A stretch of 64,000 bases of DNA from Gammaproteobacteria bacterium (GCA_003331585.1 QOPG01000007.1:1-64000); one strand, 5' to 3'. Shown: positions 8,046 to 18,097, counted from the stretch's first letter. The notes: generated by a model from the letters alone, not told the origin. Translations and numbers: made by a program.

Positions 8046-11000
8046 ATGAATCAGAATCTATTAAAAAATAATAACTATTCGAATATACAGTCGATAGGAA
8101 GAGCGTCAGGCCCATCTCTTTCATTATTAATAAATGAGCTATCAAATGATTCAGATGAAACATTAATAGTTATCGCAGAAAACTCCAATCATGCAAATCA
8201 ACTTAAGTGCGAGATAGATTTCTTTAAAAATAAAGACACAAAAGTTGATTTATTTCCTGAATGGGAGACATTACCTTATGATAATTTCTCACCCCAAAAA
8301 GATATAGTTTCAGAGAGAATAAAAATATTATCAGATCAAAGTAGTCTCACAAAAAAAATAAAAATTATAACTCCATACTCTCTTCTGAACAGATTACCGC
8401 CAAAAGATTATCTTCTTAATAATTCCCTTTCATTGAAAGTTAGTCAGAATCTTAAATATGAGCAACTTTTAAAAATACTAATAGAAAAAGGTTACTCAAA
8501 AGTTAATCAGGTTGAGGAATATACTGAATTTTCAAGTAGAGGTTCATTAATTGATATTTTTCCAATGGGGTTTCCATCTCCTGCCAGAATTGAGATTTAT
8601 GATGATAAAATTGAATCCATAAAAATTTTTGATCCTAACACCCAGATATCTTTTAAAAATATCAAAGAAATTAAAATAATTGCTCCAAGAGAATATCCTT
8701 TGGATGCGAATTCAATTGAAGTTTTTCGAGGAAAATTCCGTGAATTATTCGAAGGTCAGCCCTCTAAGTCAAAAATATACCGCGACATCTCATCAGGAAT
8801 ATCGGCTGGAGGTGCTGAATATTTTTTACCATTATTTTTTGAATCAACAATAAACTTCTTAGATTATTTTTCTGATAAATCGAAAATTATTCTTCCTGAC
8901 AACCTCTCTAATCTAATGGAGGAATTATGGAATGAGATTATTGATAGATTTGAGTATTCATGCTCGTCAAACCAACAGCAATTATTATCGCCCGAAAAAG
9001 CATTTTTCGATTACAAAAATTTATTAAAAAAATTAAAAAGCTATAACAATATCTCTTACACCCAAAAATCTCTTACTCAAAATAAAAAAAATATAAATTT
9101 AGATACGAAATCTGTTCCAAGCCTAATGATTAATGTTTTACATAAAGAACCTTCTAAGGAACTTCTTAGATTTATTTCGAACTTTAAAGGAAAAATTCTT
9201 TTCACTGCTGAAAGTATCGGTAAAAGAGAAGCATTAACGGATTTTCTTGAAAATCTTGATATTAATGTCAGGTCAGTCAATTCTTGGTATGATTTTCTGT
9301 CATTAGATATTGGAATTACATCAACAGTAGCACCCTTTAGAGAAAGTGTAATTTTGATAACTCAAAATATTGCGATCATCTCATCGGATCAAATATTTAA
9401 AAAGAAACCTCGTCAACAAAAGAAAATTCTCAAAGAAAGAGACCCAGAGTTAATCATAAAACAATTGACAGATCTCTCGATTGGATCTCCTGTTGTTCAT
9501 ATAGTTTATGGTATCGGCAGATTTCAAGGTTTGATAAATTTAAAATTTGGTGAAGATAGTGAAGAATTTCTTCACCTTGAATATGCCGATAAAGATAAAC
9601 TTTATGTCCCCGTTCACTCGCTTGATCTAATCTCTAGATACACAGGATCATCTCCTGAAAATGCGCCAATTCATAAACTAGGAAGTGATCAATGGAGTCG
9701 TGTAAAGCTAAATGCAATAAAAAAAATAAGAGATGTAGCAGCAGAATTACTTGATATATACGCAAAAAGATCAATTAAAAAAGGATATAAATACATTTGG
9801 ACACAGGGTGATTATGAAAAATTTGAAAACGAATTTCCCTTCCAAACAACTGATGACCAAGAAAATGCAATTAATTCTATTTTAGGAGACTTTTCATCTC
9901 AAAAACCAATGGATAGAGTAATCTGTGGAGATGTTGGTTTTGGGAAAACAGAAGTTGCAATGAGGGCCACATTTATTGCTGCTCTTAACAGTAAGCAAAT
10001 AATAGTATTAGCTCCTACAACATTATTAGCAAATCAGCATGCCGCATCTTTTAAAGATCGATTTAAAAATTGGCCGATAAAGATTGAACTGATCTCTAGA
10101 TTTCAGAGTCAAAAAAAAGTATCTGCCATCAATGATCAAATAAAATCTGGAACTGTTGATATAGTTATCGGCACACACAGGGTTTTATCGCACTTAGATG
10201 TTTTCAAAAACCTTGGACTGGTGATAGTAGATGAAGAGCACCGTTTCGGTGTCAGGCATAAGGAGAAAATAAAAAATCTTAAAAATAATATCGATATTCT
10301 TACTTTAACTGCTACACCTATTCCAAGAACACTAAATATGGCCATGGGTGGCATTCGTGAGCTTTCCCTTATTACCACTCCACCATTAAATCGATTATCA
10401 ATTAAGACATTTGTGAGTATATGGGATGAAAATATCATAAGAGAAGCCTGTCAAAGAGAAATAAAACGTGGGGGTCAAATTTATTTCGTTCACAATAGAG
10501 TTGAAGATATAGAAAACATAAAATTAGCACTAAGTAAAATTGTTCCAGATGCCAAAATAAAGATTGGTCATGGAAAAATGCGTGAAAGCAAACTAGAAGA
10601 AATAATGCTTCAATTTTATAAAAATGATTTTAACATTTTGCTATGCACCACAATCATTGAAAGTGGTTTAGATATCCCAAATGCCAATACAATTATTATA
10701 AATCGAGCAGATAGATTGGGATTAGCGCAACTTCATCAACTAAGAGGTCGGGTTGGAAGATCTCATCATAGAGCCTATGCTTATCTTATATCTCCTCCAA
10801 AAAATTTAATTACAGCTGATGCAAATAAAAGGCTTGAAGCAATATGCAATTTAGAGGATCTTGGTTCAGGATTTATTCTCGCAACACATGATTTAGAAAT
10901 CAGAGGAGCTGGCGAACTTTTGGGTGATGAGCAAAGTGGTCAAATTCAACAGATAGGATTCTCACTTTATACAGATCTATTATCAAAAACAATTGAGGCG

Positions 11001-11474
11001 ATGAAACAACAAGGCAATGTGAATCTCGATGAGCCTTTTGAGGTAGGAGTTGATATTAATCTAAGAGTACCGTGCCTTCTTCCAGCTAACTATGTGCCTG
11101 ACGTACAGACACGTTTGATATTATATAAACGAATATCGATTGCAGATGAAAATGGGCTAAATGATATAAAAATTGAGATGATAGATCGCTTTGGTTTGAT
11201 TCCGAAAGAAACTGAATTTTTATTTAGAATTTCCCTACTCAAAAGATTAGCAAAAAAAATTGGTTTAAAAAAAATTAGTGCAAATAATCAAGGAGGTAGC
11301 ATTCATTTCGCTGATAATGTAAATATTGAAAATTCAACACTTATAAACCTTATAAATAGCAATGATATTTTTCAAATGAAAGGCCCTGTAAACCTTATCA
11401 TCAAAAAACCAACAAATTCACCTGAAGAAAGATTTGCTTTAATTGAAAATGTTCTTAATAGACTACTAATCTAA
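8046..11474 (+). CDS. mfd: Transcription-repair coupling factor Mfd
   Basis: Mfd removes RNA polymerase stalled at DNA lesions and recruits UvrA. I use the ATG at 8046 (1142 residues) rather than the TTG two codons upstream. Domains in order: UvrB-like D1/D2 (about 1-330, with FPEWETLPYD), the RNA polymerase-interacting domain (about 460-540, with GSPVVHIVYGIGRF), and the RecG-like translocase with Walker A GDVGFGKT near 628, DEEH near 728 and motif VI RGRVGRSHHRAYAY near 900. The C-terminal TRCF domain, which regulates UvrA binding, follows. Length is close to the E. coli protein (1148). It lies between valS and the CsiV-like gene. Confidence 0.97.
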   Translation: MNQNLLKNNNYSNIQSIGRASGPSLSLLINELSNDSDETLIVIAENSNHANQLKCEIDFFKNKDTKVDLFPEWETLPYDNFSPQKDIVSERIKILSDQSSLTKKIKIITPYSLLNRLPPKDYLLNNSLSLKVSQNLKYEQLLKILIEKGYSKVNQVEEYTEFSSRGSLIDIFPMGFPSPARIEIYDDKIESIKIFDPNTQISFKNIKEIKIIAPREYPLDANSIEVFRGKFRELFEGQPSKSKIYRDISSGISAGGAEYFLPLFFESTINFLDYFSDKSKIILPDNLSNLMEELWNEIIDRFEYSCSSNQQQLLSPEKAFFDYKNLLKKLKSYNNISYTQKSLTQNKKNINLDTKSVPSLMINVLHKEPSKELLRFISNFKGKILFTAESIGKREALTDFLENLDINVRSVNSWYDFLSLDIGITSTVAPFRESVILITQNIAIISSDQIFKKKPRQQKKILKERDPELIIKQLTDLSIGSPVVHIVYGIGRFQGLINLKFGEDSEEFLHLEYADKDKLYVPVHSLDLISRYTGSSPENAPIHKLGSDQWSRVKLNAIKKIRDVAAELLDIYAKRSIKKGYKYIWTQGDYEKFENEFPFQTTDDQENAINSILGDFSSQKPMDRVICGDVGFGKTEVAMRATFIAALNSKQIIVLAPTTLLANQHAASFKDRFKNWPIKIELISRFQSQKKVSAINDQIKSGTVDIVIGTHRVLSHLDVFKNLGLVIVDEEHRFGVRHKEKIKNLKNNIDILTLTATPIPRTLNMAMGGIRELSLITTPPLNRLSIKTFVSIWDENIIREACQREIKRGGQIYFVHNRVEDIENIKLALSKIVPDAKIKIGHGKMRESKLEEIMLQFYKNDFNILLCTTIIESGLDIPNANTIIINRADRLGLAQLHQLRGRVGRSHHRAYAYLISPPKNLITADANKRLEAICNLEDLGSGFILATHDLEIRGAGELLGDEQSGQIQQIGFSLYTDLLSKTIEAMKQQGNVNLDEPFEVGVDINLRVPCLLPANYVPDVQTRLILYKRISIADENGLNDIKIEMIDRFGLIPKETEFLFRISLLKRLAKKIGLKKISANNQGGSIHFADNVNIENSTLINLINSNDIFQMKGPVNLIIKKPTNSPEERFALIENVLNRLLI

Positions 11475-11546
11475 GTACTGATATTGTTATTTTCATATTT
11501 TTTTATTATTAAACGATTCGATCAGCAAAAAAATGTAACTTACAAT

Positions 11547-12977
11547 ATGATATATATATATTTTTTAAAATTTTTTTTTATATTTATTCCCAGTCTAACC
11601 TTAAATGCAACAGAGAAAATCACTGATTTACTGGTAGCAGACCATGAGATTGAAATCATTCTTTTTGAATACCTTGATGAAAGCTCAGTTGGTAGTGAAT
11701 TATTTACATCAAAAACCCAAGATGAAAAAATTACTGAGGCAACTGACTCAAACTATTTTGTCACTGAGGATATTTCTGAGCAATCAACTTTATCAATAAC
11801 AAATAATTTAGAAATAAATGAAATTCCAATCGAAAAAGAAATATTATTAAAATTAAAAAAAAATAATACATTAAAATTAAGATCTATTTATAACCGTCTA
11901 GAACGTTTGAGTGTTTATAACCCAATAATTTGGGCTGGATGGGAACAAATTTTATTAAATAAAGACAAAACACCAGACATTAAAATCAGAAGGATTAAAA
12001 ACACATTAGGTAACTTTTCTGGTATTTTTCAATTGTATAGAAGCCAAGGTGGAAAAATTAGATTGGCTATTAATATCAATATGAATAAGAAAAATGATTT
12101 GACTGATACTGAAGACTATAACAGTACTCCTAGTAATGAATCACTCAAGTCATCAGTTATCTATTCTATATATGATGATAAAGAGATTAGATATGATGAA
12201 ATAAGATATTTCGATCATCCAAAATTTGGCTTACTGGTTAAAGTCAATAAAAAAGATGAATCAAACATCCTGCCTGACTCAAATTTTGTAAAAATTACGC
12301 CGATGGAGGGTAATGTCTTAGAAAATATCACGAGAACATCGGACAGAGTTTATGTCTCCTCTATTGAAAGAGGTATTGTTGGACTCAGTAAAACAGGTAA
12401 ATATATTTCACTGACACTTAACAGGAATGGCGATTTTAAAATAAATATAAGCGATCAATTAGAAATTGATAGATTAAGCAAAAACGAATTAGGTATTGAT
12501 AGCTTTAAATACACCATTAATGATGGAAATAGAAAATTAAATAAAGAGCTTAGTATTAAAATTACAGGCATCAATGATCCGCCACTTTCTGAAAATAAAT
12601 TTATTATTATAGAGAATAACGACAATCTACCTTATTCATTCTCTGAAGAAGATTTTTTCTTTTATGATGCAGAAAATAAAGAGCTTGATCATATATTAAT
12701 AACAAAAATCTCTGAGGATATGGAGCTTTATGAAGATTATTCTTTCGCTTCCTGGTCTTTACGTGAGGGTATGATCTTGAATAAAAAAGAAATTAATTTT
12801 TTAAGGTACATGCCAATCAACATGAAAGATTACAGGTCATCTTTTTCCTTTTTGGTAAATGATGGAGAGAAATATAGCACCAATGAGTATGAATTTAACT
12901 TCACACATGAGCAAAATAATACAGGAAAGGAAGTTATAGAAAATAAAAATAAAAGTTTTATATATATCTTTGACTGA
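11547..12977 (+). CDS. CsiV-like secreted protein with added cadherin-like domains
   Basis: The ATG at 11547 gives 476 residues starting with a signal peptide (about 1-21, cleavage near LNA-TEK). Residues about 25-230 resemble the peptidoglycan-binding CsiV family: an opening strand (IEIILFEYLD), a WAGWEQILL segment, a GGKIRLAINI strand and the near-diagnostic YFDHPKFGLLVKV near 220. Beyond this, where CsiV proteins normally end, come about 240 more residues. These look like two cadherin/VCBS-type beta domains, with TINDGNRKLNKELSIKI followed by GINDPP near 342 and a second FLVNDGE near 437. The position directly after mfd is also that of csiV in other gammaproteobacteria. The CsiV call is good by context and motif; the fusion is unusual. 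Confidence 0.65.
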   Translation: MIYIYFLKFFFIFIPSLTLNATEKITDLLVADHEIEIILFEYLDESSVGSELFTSKTQDEKITEATDSNYFVTEDISEQSTLSITNNLEINEIPIEKEILLKLKKNNTLKLRSIYNRLERLSVYNPIIWAGWEQILLNKDKTPDIKIRRIKNTLGNFSGIFQLYRSQGGKIRLAININMNKKNDLTDTEDYNSTPSNESLKSSVIYSIYDDKEIRYDEIRYFDHPKFGLLVKVNKKDESNILPDSNFVKITPMEGNVLENITRTSDRVYVSSIERGIVGLSKTGKYISLTLNRNGDFKINISDQLEIDRLSKNELGIDSFKYTINDGNRKLNKELSIKITGINDPPLSENKFIIIENNDNLPYSFSEEDFFFYDAENKELDHILITKISEDMELYEDYSFASWSLREGMILNKKEINFLRYMPINMKDYRSSFSFLVNDGEKYSTNEYEFNFTHEQNNTGKEVIENKNKSFIYIFD

Positions 12978-12985
12978 TCAGAGGG

Positions 12986-14032
12986 TTATATTTCTAATTC
13001 AAATTCCGGATTCAAATTCAGTTTTTCTAAACTGCTTCTAGCTTCAATCCATTTTTCACTTCTAACTAATTCATCATTAGTATATGATTTTTTTCCTACA
13101 ATACTGGCAAGACGTGCCATTGATGTATAATTATTGTAATTTTTAGTCGAATGGATTATCTTTTTTGCATTCTCTCGATCATTACATACTAGCAACATAT
13201 CACATCCAGCTTTTAATGCTTTCATTGCGCACTTAGACGATCCGCCATATTTATCCAAAGCCTTCATCGTCAAATCATCACAGAAAACGACACCATTATA
13301 ATTAATTTGCTTTCTTAGATGATCTTTTATCCAATAATTAGAGATACTTGCAGGGTAATTATCAGCTTCACTAAATATAACATGAGACATCATTATTGCT
13401 GGCATAACTCTTTTTCTCGCTAAACATTCATAGGGATATATATCATCTAATAAAGCACTAAAATCTCTTCGATCAATTGGTAGATCAAGATGAGAATCTG
13501 TTGTTACAGCCCCATGACCAGGAAAATGCTTTGCAACAGGACTCATACCTGAACTTAGCATTCCCTTGGAATATTCATACGATAAACTTTCAACCACAAA
13601 TTTATTTTGATGAAAAGATCTATCCCCGATAACAGAACTCAAACCCCAATCTAAATCGACGCATGGAGAAAAACTTAGATCGATACCAATTGATCTCAAT
13701 TCCGATCCAATTAACCAACCTATTTTTCTAGAAAGATCTAAAGCTTCATCTTTTTTAATATCATATATTCTCCCGATTTGACGCATTGGAGGTATTAAAG
13801 TAAAAGCATCATGAAATCTCTGAACTCTCCCACCTTCATGGTCAACCGCAATTAGAAGTGATGGAGATTTTAATTCACGAATCTCATCCACTAGCTCAGT
13901 GATTTGTTTTAAAGATTCGTAATTTCTACTAAAAAGAATTATCCCTCCAACGTTCGGTTCACATAGAATTTTCTTATCGGCAGAAGTAAGTTCCTTGCCT
14001 TTTATATCAATCATTAAAAACCCACGAGCCAT
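12986..14032 (-). CDS. nagZ: Beta-N-acetylhexosaminidase NagZ
   Basis: Cytoplasmic glycoside hydrolase family 3 enzyme that removes GlcNAc from anhydro-muropeptides during peptidoglycan recycling. I chose the internal ATG at 14032 (MARGFLMIDI), which matches the usual NagZ start, over one 12 codons upstream; the protein is then 348 residues, against 341 in E. coli. The signature KHFPGHG followed by DSH lies near residues 164-178, and the catalytic Asp region (VVFCDDLTMKAL) lies near 250. It is last in the long minus-strand run and ends 8 nt from the convergent csiV-like stop. Confidence 0.94.
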   Translation of the reverse strand: MARGFLMIDIKGKELTSADKKILCEPNVGGIILFSRNYESLKQITELVDEIRELKSPSLLIAVDHEGGRVQRFHDAFTLIPPMRQIGRIYDIKKDEALDLSRKIGWLIGSELRSIGIDLSFSPCVDLDWGLSSVIGDRSFHQNKFVVESLSYEYSKGMLSSGMSPVAKHFPGHGAVTTDSHLDLPIDRRDFSALLDDIYPYECLARKRVMPAIMMSHVIFSEADNYPASISNYWIKDHLRKQINYNGVVFCDDLTMKALDKYGGSSKCAMKALKAGCDMLLVCNDRENAKKIIHSTKNYNNYTSMARLASIVGKKSYTNDELVRSEKWIEARSSLEKLNLNPEFELEI

Positions 14033-14129
14033 AGTTATAAGATTATGTTTGAAAAAAAATTGAATCAAGTTGGGATGTAATTTTGCAAGAAAAATTACCT
14101 AAATATATTATAAATTATTGATTTAAATA

Positions 14130-15440
14130 CTATTTATTAAAAACGGCAATAGATTCAACATGCGAGGTATGTGGAAACATATCGATTATTCCCGCAGCTG
14201 ATAAATCATATTTATATTGATTAACTAGAATATTAGCATCTCTTGCTAAAGTACCAGGATGACAAGAAACATATATAATTTTTTTAGGATTAAAATATTT
14301 TATATTATTAACAACATCCAAAGCACCATTTCTTGATGGATCTAGAATCAAACGATCGCATTGAAAATTCTTATAAGTATTATCAATTTTATTTAGATCT
14401 TTACATAAAAATTTCACATTATTGATGTTATTCAAATTCGCATTATGCTCACCTCTCTTGATAAGTGCATCAAGAAGCTCTATTCCAATAACTTCACTAA
14501 CATATTTCGCAACGGGTAATGTAAAGTTCCCAATACCACAAAACAAATCAATTACCTTATGATTTTCTCTTAATTCTAATAGCTCGATAACTTGAGCCAC
14601 CATTAATGAATTAATCACACCATTAACTTGAATGAAATCTGTAGAATCGAATTCATTGATAATATCGAATTTTGTATGAGAGTATCTAAGAGCTTCATCA
14701 GGGGATTTCGCGAATAATAATTTAACTGAATCCATTCCTCCTGTTTGTATCGATAATCTTAATTGATTCTGTTTTGCAAAACTGACTAGCTTCACCTTAT
14801 CATCATCACTCGGAGGTATTAATACTCGAAATACCAATTCCGTATCATTTTCTCCCACAGCTACTTCAATTTGAGGTATTTCTCTTCTAATTGATAATGA
14901 TTCAATGAGATTGCTCAAAGGTTTAATTAAGTTATTAACAGGCGGACTTAAAATTTCACAATTATTCATATCAACAACAAAAGGTGCAAATTTTTCTCTA
15001 AAACCAACTAAAACTCGGCCTTTTTTTTCAACATCCTTTACCGCTATACGTGCGCGTCTTCTGTAGTTCCATTCTCCATCATCATTATTAAAAATGGGTT
15101 TAAGCCATATAGAAGGGGTCACACTTCCTATTCGGGCAAGATTATCTCTTAATACACCTTCTTTGAGATCGCGCTGTGAGTTTGGACTCAGATGCTGAAG
15201 GGAGCAACCCCCACATTGATTATAGAACTGGCAGCGAGGATCAACCCTATCTTTGCTTCTCCTAATAACTTCGATTAATTCTGCTTCATCATAGTTACGT
15301 CTCTTTTTTCTTCTTATAAATTTAACTGTTTCTCCAATGATCGCTCCTCGAACAAAGACCTTTTTTCCCTCTGTACTGGCTATTCCTTTTCCATCATGTG
15401 TAGATGATAAAATTTCTGCAGTTTCGGTTTCATGCATCAT
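14130..15440 (-). CDS. rlmD: 23S rRNA (uracil-1939-C5)-methyltransferase RlmD
   Basis: Predicted to methylate U1939 of 23S rRNA with S-adenosylmethionine. The 436-residue protein has an N-terminal TRAM domain (about 5-65), a four-cysteine [4Fe-4S] motif (C near 78, CGGC near 84-87 and a later Cys near 163), an AdoMet-binding motif (VIDLFCGIGNFTLP near 298), and the catalytic-Cys region (YVSCHPGTLARD near 394), where His replaces the usual Asn of SCNP. The FeS cluster and TRAM domain favour RlmD over TrmA. RlmC is the main alternative. The upstream neighbour is the PolB-like exonuclease. Confidence 0.88.
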   Translation of the reverse strand: MMHETETAEILSSTHDGKGIASTEGKKVFVRGAIIGETVKFIRRKKRRNYDEAELIEVIRRSKDRVDPRCQFYNQCGGCSLQHLSPNSQRDLKEGVLRDNLARIGSVTPSIWLKPIFNNDDGEWNYRRRARIAVKDVEKKGRVLVGFREKFAPFVVDMNNCEILSPPVNNLIKPLSNLIESLSIRREIPQIEVAVGENDTELVFRVLIPPSDDDKVKLVSFAKQNQLRLSIQTGGMDSVKLLFAKSPDEALRYSHTKFDIINEFDSTDFIQVNGVINSLMVAQVIELLELRENHKVIDLFCGIGNFTLPVAKYVSEVIGIELLDALIKRGEHNANLNNINNVKFLCKDLNKIDNTYKNFQCDRLILDPSRNGALDVVNNIKYFNPKKIIYVSCHPGTLARDANILVNQYKYDLSAAGIIDMFPHTSHVESIAVFNK

Positions 15441-15461
15441 AAATAGTAGTTTATTGTTTTA

Positions 15462-16232
15462 TTATTCTTTCCAAGAAGATAAAAATTCGTCTAGGTGAGG
15501 TTTTTTTTCTGATCTTATTGCTTCTTTTACAATGGATAATTCCTTTTGTAATTGCAATTTATCAAGATTTCCACGCATATGCTCAAATGATAAATACACA
15601 AGAAAAGTATTTAATACATCTGTTTCACAATAGTTTCTTATTTCTTTTATTTTTCCTTCTAGCCAATATGGCCAAACTTTATCTCCGCTCATACCTAATT
15701 TTCCAGGAAAACCCAGCATGATAGCTATTTGATCAAGTGCTGCCCTTCCCTTTGGCTGATATCCTGATAAAACATCCATTAGATCAATATGCCTATTATG
15801 GAAACGACTTAAATAATTATTAAATTTAAAATTATTGTCAAGCGCGCCTGTATCCCAGTACTTTTGTGCCTGAATACCGTGCTTAAGGGCTCTATAATGT
15901 AGAACAGGTAAGTCAAAACCTGATCCATTCCATGTTAATAAAGTTGGTATATATTTTTCTACGCCATCAAAGAAGCGTTTTATAATCTCCAGTTCATCAG
16001 AAGATTGATCACCAAGACTCCATACTTTAAAAGATTCTCCCCTCCTTAATGCAACTGATATCGCAACTATTCGATGCTGACAAAGAGGAAGGAAATCAGA
16101 ATCCGTTTTTTGTTTATGTTTAAATAACATGGTATTACCGATATCTTTATCCGAAAGACCATTTAAATCATACATCTCTTTCCCGAATTCTGTATCAGGA
16201 ATGGTTTCAATGTCAAAAGCAAAACAATTCAT
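15462..16232 (-). CDS. PolB-type 3'-5' exonuclease (DEDDy)
   Basis: A stand-alone proofreading-like exonuclease of the predicted PolB exonuclease 2 family, 256 residues. All DEDDy motifs are visible: FAFDIETIPD (Asp and Glu) at residues 4-13, WNGSGFDLPVL near 97, and YCETD with the Tyr-x3-Asp pattern near 201. The DLMDVL segment near 149 is typical of this family. It probably trims or repairs DNA in the cytoplasm; no substrate has been firmly established for the family as far as I know. It lies 9 nt downstream of acpS. Confidence 0.85.
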   Translation of the reverse strand: MNCFAFDIETIPDTEFGKEMYDLNGLSDKDIGNTMLFKHKQKTDSDFLPLCQHRIVAISVALRRGESFKVWSLGDQSSDELEIIKRFFDGVEKYIPTLLTWNGSGFDLPVLHYRALKHGIQAQKYWDTGALDNNFKFNNYLSRFHNRHIDLMDVLSGYQPKGRAALDQIAIMLGFPGKLGMSGDKVWPYWLEGKIKEIRNYCETDVLNTFLVYLSFEHMRGNLDKLQLQKELSIVKEAIRSEKKPHLDEFLSSWKE

Positions 16233-16241
16233 AGATAAACC

Positions 16242-16622
16242 CTAGTTTTTTATTGCAATACAGAAAGCCATAACTAATCCCGCTTCATCTGATAAGCTTA
16301 TTTGAATATCATTTATATTTAATTTTTCGAGTTTTTTTAAACCTCTGTCAGAAAAAATAGTTATAGGTTTACCAGATTTTAAATTTTTTATGCCAACATC
16401 TTTAATCCAAATACCTTTCGAAAACCCTGTACCCATCGCCTTGACGATTGCCTCCTTGGCGGCAAATCGCATCCCCAAAAATCTTATTGGATTTTTATTT
16501 TTATAAAATAACTCTAGTTCCTCTGCCATCAATAACTTTTGTGCAAAATGATCTCCAAAACGATCAAATATTTTCTTTATTCTTGATAACTCAACAAGAT
16601 CTGTTCCAATCCCAAATATCAT
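16242..16622 (-). CDS. acpS: Holo-[acyl-carrier-protein] synthase
   Basis: AcpS transfers the 4'-phosphopantetheine arm from CoA to apo-ACP, which fatty acid and lipid A synthesis need. The 126-residue protein has the conserved start IFGIGTDLVEL, with the metal-binding Asp, and the FAAKEAIVKAMGTG motif near residue 54 with its catalytic Glu. It follows pdxJ by 13 nt, the standard gammaproteobacterial order, and supplies the ACP used by LpxA, LpxD and FabZ encoded further along this window. Confidence 0.95.
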   Translation of the reverse strand: MIFGIGTDLVELSRIKKIFDRFGDHFAQKLLMAEELELFYKNKNPIRFLGMRFAAKEAIVKAMGTGFSKGIWIKDVGIKNLKSGKPITIFSDRGLKKLEKLNINDIQISLSDEAGLVMAFCIAIKN

Positions 16623-16635
16623 TTATATAAACCCT

Positions 16636-17373
16636 TCAGCCTCTGGCATTTATAATCAACTTGATCATCTCTTGAATTGCTCGCTTTAATCCAACAATAG
16701 AAGCATAAGATATGATCGAATGACCAATATTTAGTTCAATTATTTCATTTATCTTTGCAACTGGCACTACGTTCTCATAATTTAAACCATGTCCAGCATG
16801 GACAATCAAACCTTTTTCACTGGCATATTTCGCCGAATCAATAATTTTTTTTAACTCAAGTTCCTCTCTTTCCATCGGAGCATCAGCATAGGCGCCAGTA
16901 TGAAGCTCTATTACAGGTACACCAGTCTCCAGTGCCGCATCTATTTGATTAAAATCAGGATCAATAAATAAAGAAACTCTAATTTTGGAATTTGCTAGCT
17001 GCTCATAGGCATCTTTAATAAAATCGAATTGGCCTATAACATCTAAACCACCTTCAGTCGTCAGCTCCTCTCTTTTTTCCGGTACAAAACAGCAATCTTG
17101 AGGTTTAAGATCACAGGCAATTTCTATCATTTCGCTGGTGATTGCTAACTCTAAATTAAGGTGTGTTTTCATGGTTGAAGAATATTTATAAATATCTTCT
17201 TTTTGTATATGTCTTCTATCTTCTCTTAAATGCATTGTAATACTATCTGCCCCTGATTCTTCAGCTAATAATGCAGCTTCAACTGGACATGGATAACCTA
17301 CTCCTCTCGCTTCTCTTAAAGTTGCTATATGATCAACATTTACACCGAGGTTAAGTTTATTTTTATTTATCAT
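16636..17373 (-). CDS. pdxJ: Pyridoxine 5'-phosphate synthase PdxJ
   Basis: TIM-barrel enzyme that condenses 1-deoxy-D-xylulose 5-phosphate with 3-amino-2-oxopropyl phosphate to make pyridoxine 5'-phosphate. At 245 residues it matches the family. Conserved motifs are LGVNVDHIATLREARG at the N-terminus, DSITMHLREDRRHI near 40, a Glu-Leu-His-Thr-Gly segment near 155 and the phosphate-binding NIGHSII near 218. It overlaps the end of recO by 11 nt. Because PdxJ uses DXP, a Dxs-type enzyme should exist in the genome even if the MEP pathway is altered. Confidence 0.96.
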   Translation of the reverse strand: MINKNKLNLGVNVDHIATLREARGVGYPCPVEAALLAEESGADSITMHLREDRRHIQKEDIYKYSSTMKTHLNLELAITSEMIEIACDLKPQDCCFVPEKREELTTEGGLDVIGQFDFIKDAYEQLANSKIRVSLFIDPDFNQIDAALETGVPVIELHTGAYADAPMEREELELKKIIDSAKYASEKGLIVHAGHGLNYENVVPVAKINEIIELNIGHSIISYASIVGLKRAIQEMIKLIINARG

Positions 17374-18088
17374 ATTTTCTTAATTCCTCAAGTACCTTTC
17401 TGGTTTTTAGTATTTTTCCATCAAGATGAAATGCTATCGTATTTCGTAACAATCTATTTGCAGATTTTAAAACATTTTTTGATTGAAAGCCCTTAAGTTT
17501 TATCAATTGAATTTCATCTCCATGAAAAATCATTAAACCAGTCTTTTTTTTTGTTTTTTCAAAACCAAGCCCTGGGCTGTATTCATATAAATTCGATGCT
17601 TCAAGGGGGTCTCCGGTAATATATTCTGAGTCTAAATTAATCTCGTACCCAATGAGTTTTAATAAATCAATCTCAAAATTACGTAGGATAGGTGCAATAT
17701 TATTTGTTTTGCTTAGCTCAATGATTGTTGATGTATATAAATCAAAAATCTCATTTTGTGAATCATCTTTATGTAGCAGCTTAATAATCAATTCGTTTAG
17801 ATAATAGCCAGACAGTAATGAATCACCAAATAATAAAATCGGGTTCCCATCAACTTCAATATCAATGAGTGTTCCCAAATTAGAGTTTGAGATCCAAGAA
17901 ACAGATAGAGGCGAAAATGGTCGAAGTAATCCTCTAAATTTGGATTTAGCAGACCGGGCCCCTTTTGCAATGAGAGAAATTCTTCCAAATTCTTTTGTGA
18001 AAACATCAATAATATTACTGGTTTCTCTATACGGGCGATGATGAAGAATCCAGCAGGACTGATTTTGTATTCTTTTTTTGTTAATCAT
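17363..18088 (-). CDS. recO: DNA repair protein RecO
   Basis: RecO works with RecR (and RecF) to load RecA onto SSB-coated DNA and to anneal strands. The 241-residue protein shows the N-terminal OB-fold (about 8-85): CWILHHRPYRETSNIIDVFT, then GRISLIAKGARSAKS and FRGLLRPFSPLSVSW. The helical C-terminal half includes LKLIGYEINLD. No zinc-binding cysteine cluster is visible, as in E. coli RecO. It follows era by 9 nt and overlaps pdxJ, giving the usual rnc-era-recO-pdxJ-acpS order. Confidence 0.93.
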   Translation of the reverse strand: MINKKRIQNQSCWILHHRPYRETSNIIDVFTKEFGRISLIAKGARSAKSKFRGLLRPFSPLSVSWISNSNLGTLIDIEVDGNPILLFGDSLLSGYYLNELIIKLLHKDDSQNEIFDLYTSTIIELSKTNNIAPILRNFEIDLLKLIGYEINLDSEYITGDPLEASNLYEYSPGLGFEKTKKKTGLMIFHGDEIQLIKLKGFQSKNVLKSANRLLRNTIAFHLDGKILKTRKVLEELRKYDK

Positions 18089-18097
18089 ATTTGGAGT

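Noticed and set aside
11484-11546. TTG start 21 codons upstream for the CsiV-like gene
   Set aside because: The ATG at 11547 places a clean signal peptide at the N-terminus; the upstream extension would disrupt it.
12970-12990. CTGATCAG palindrome at the csiV-like/nagZ junction as a shared terminator
   Set aside because: The arms extend only 4 bp on each side and no T run follows in either direction.
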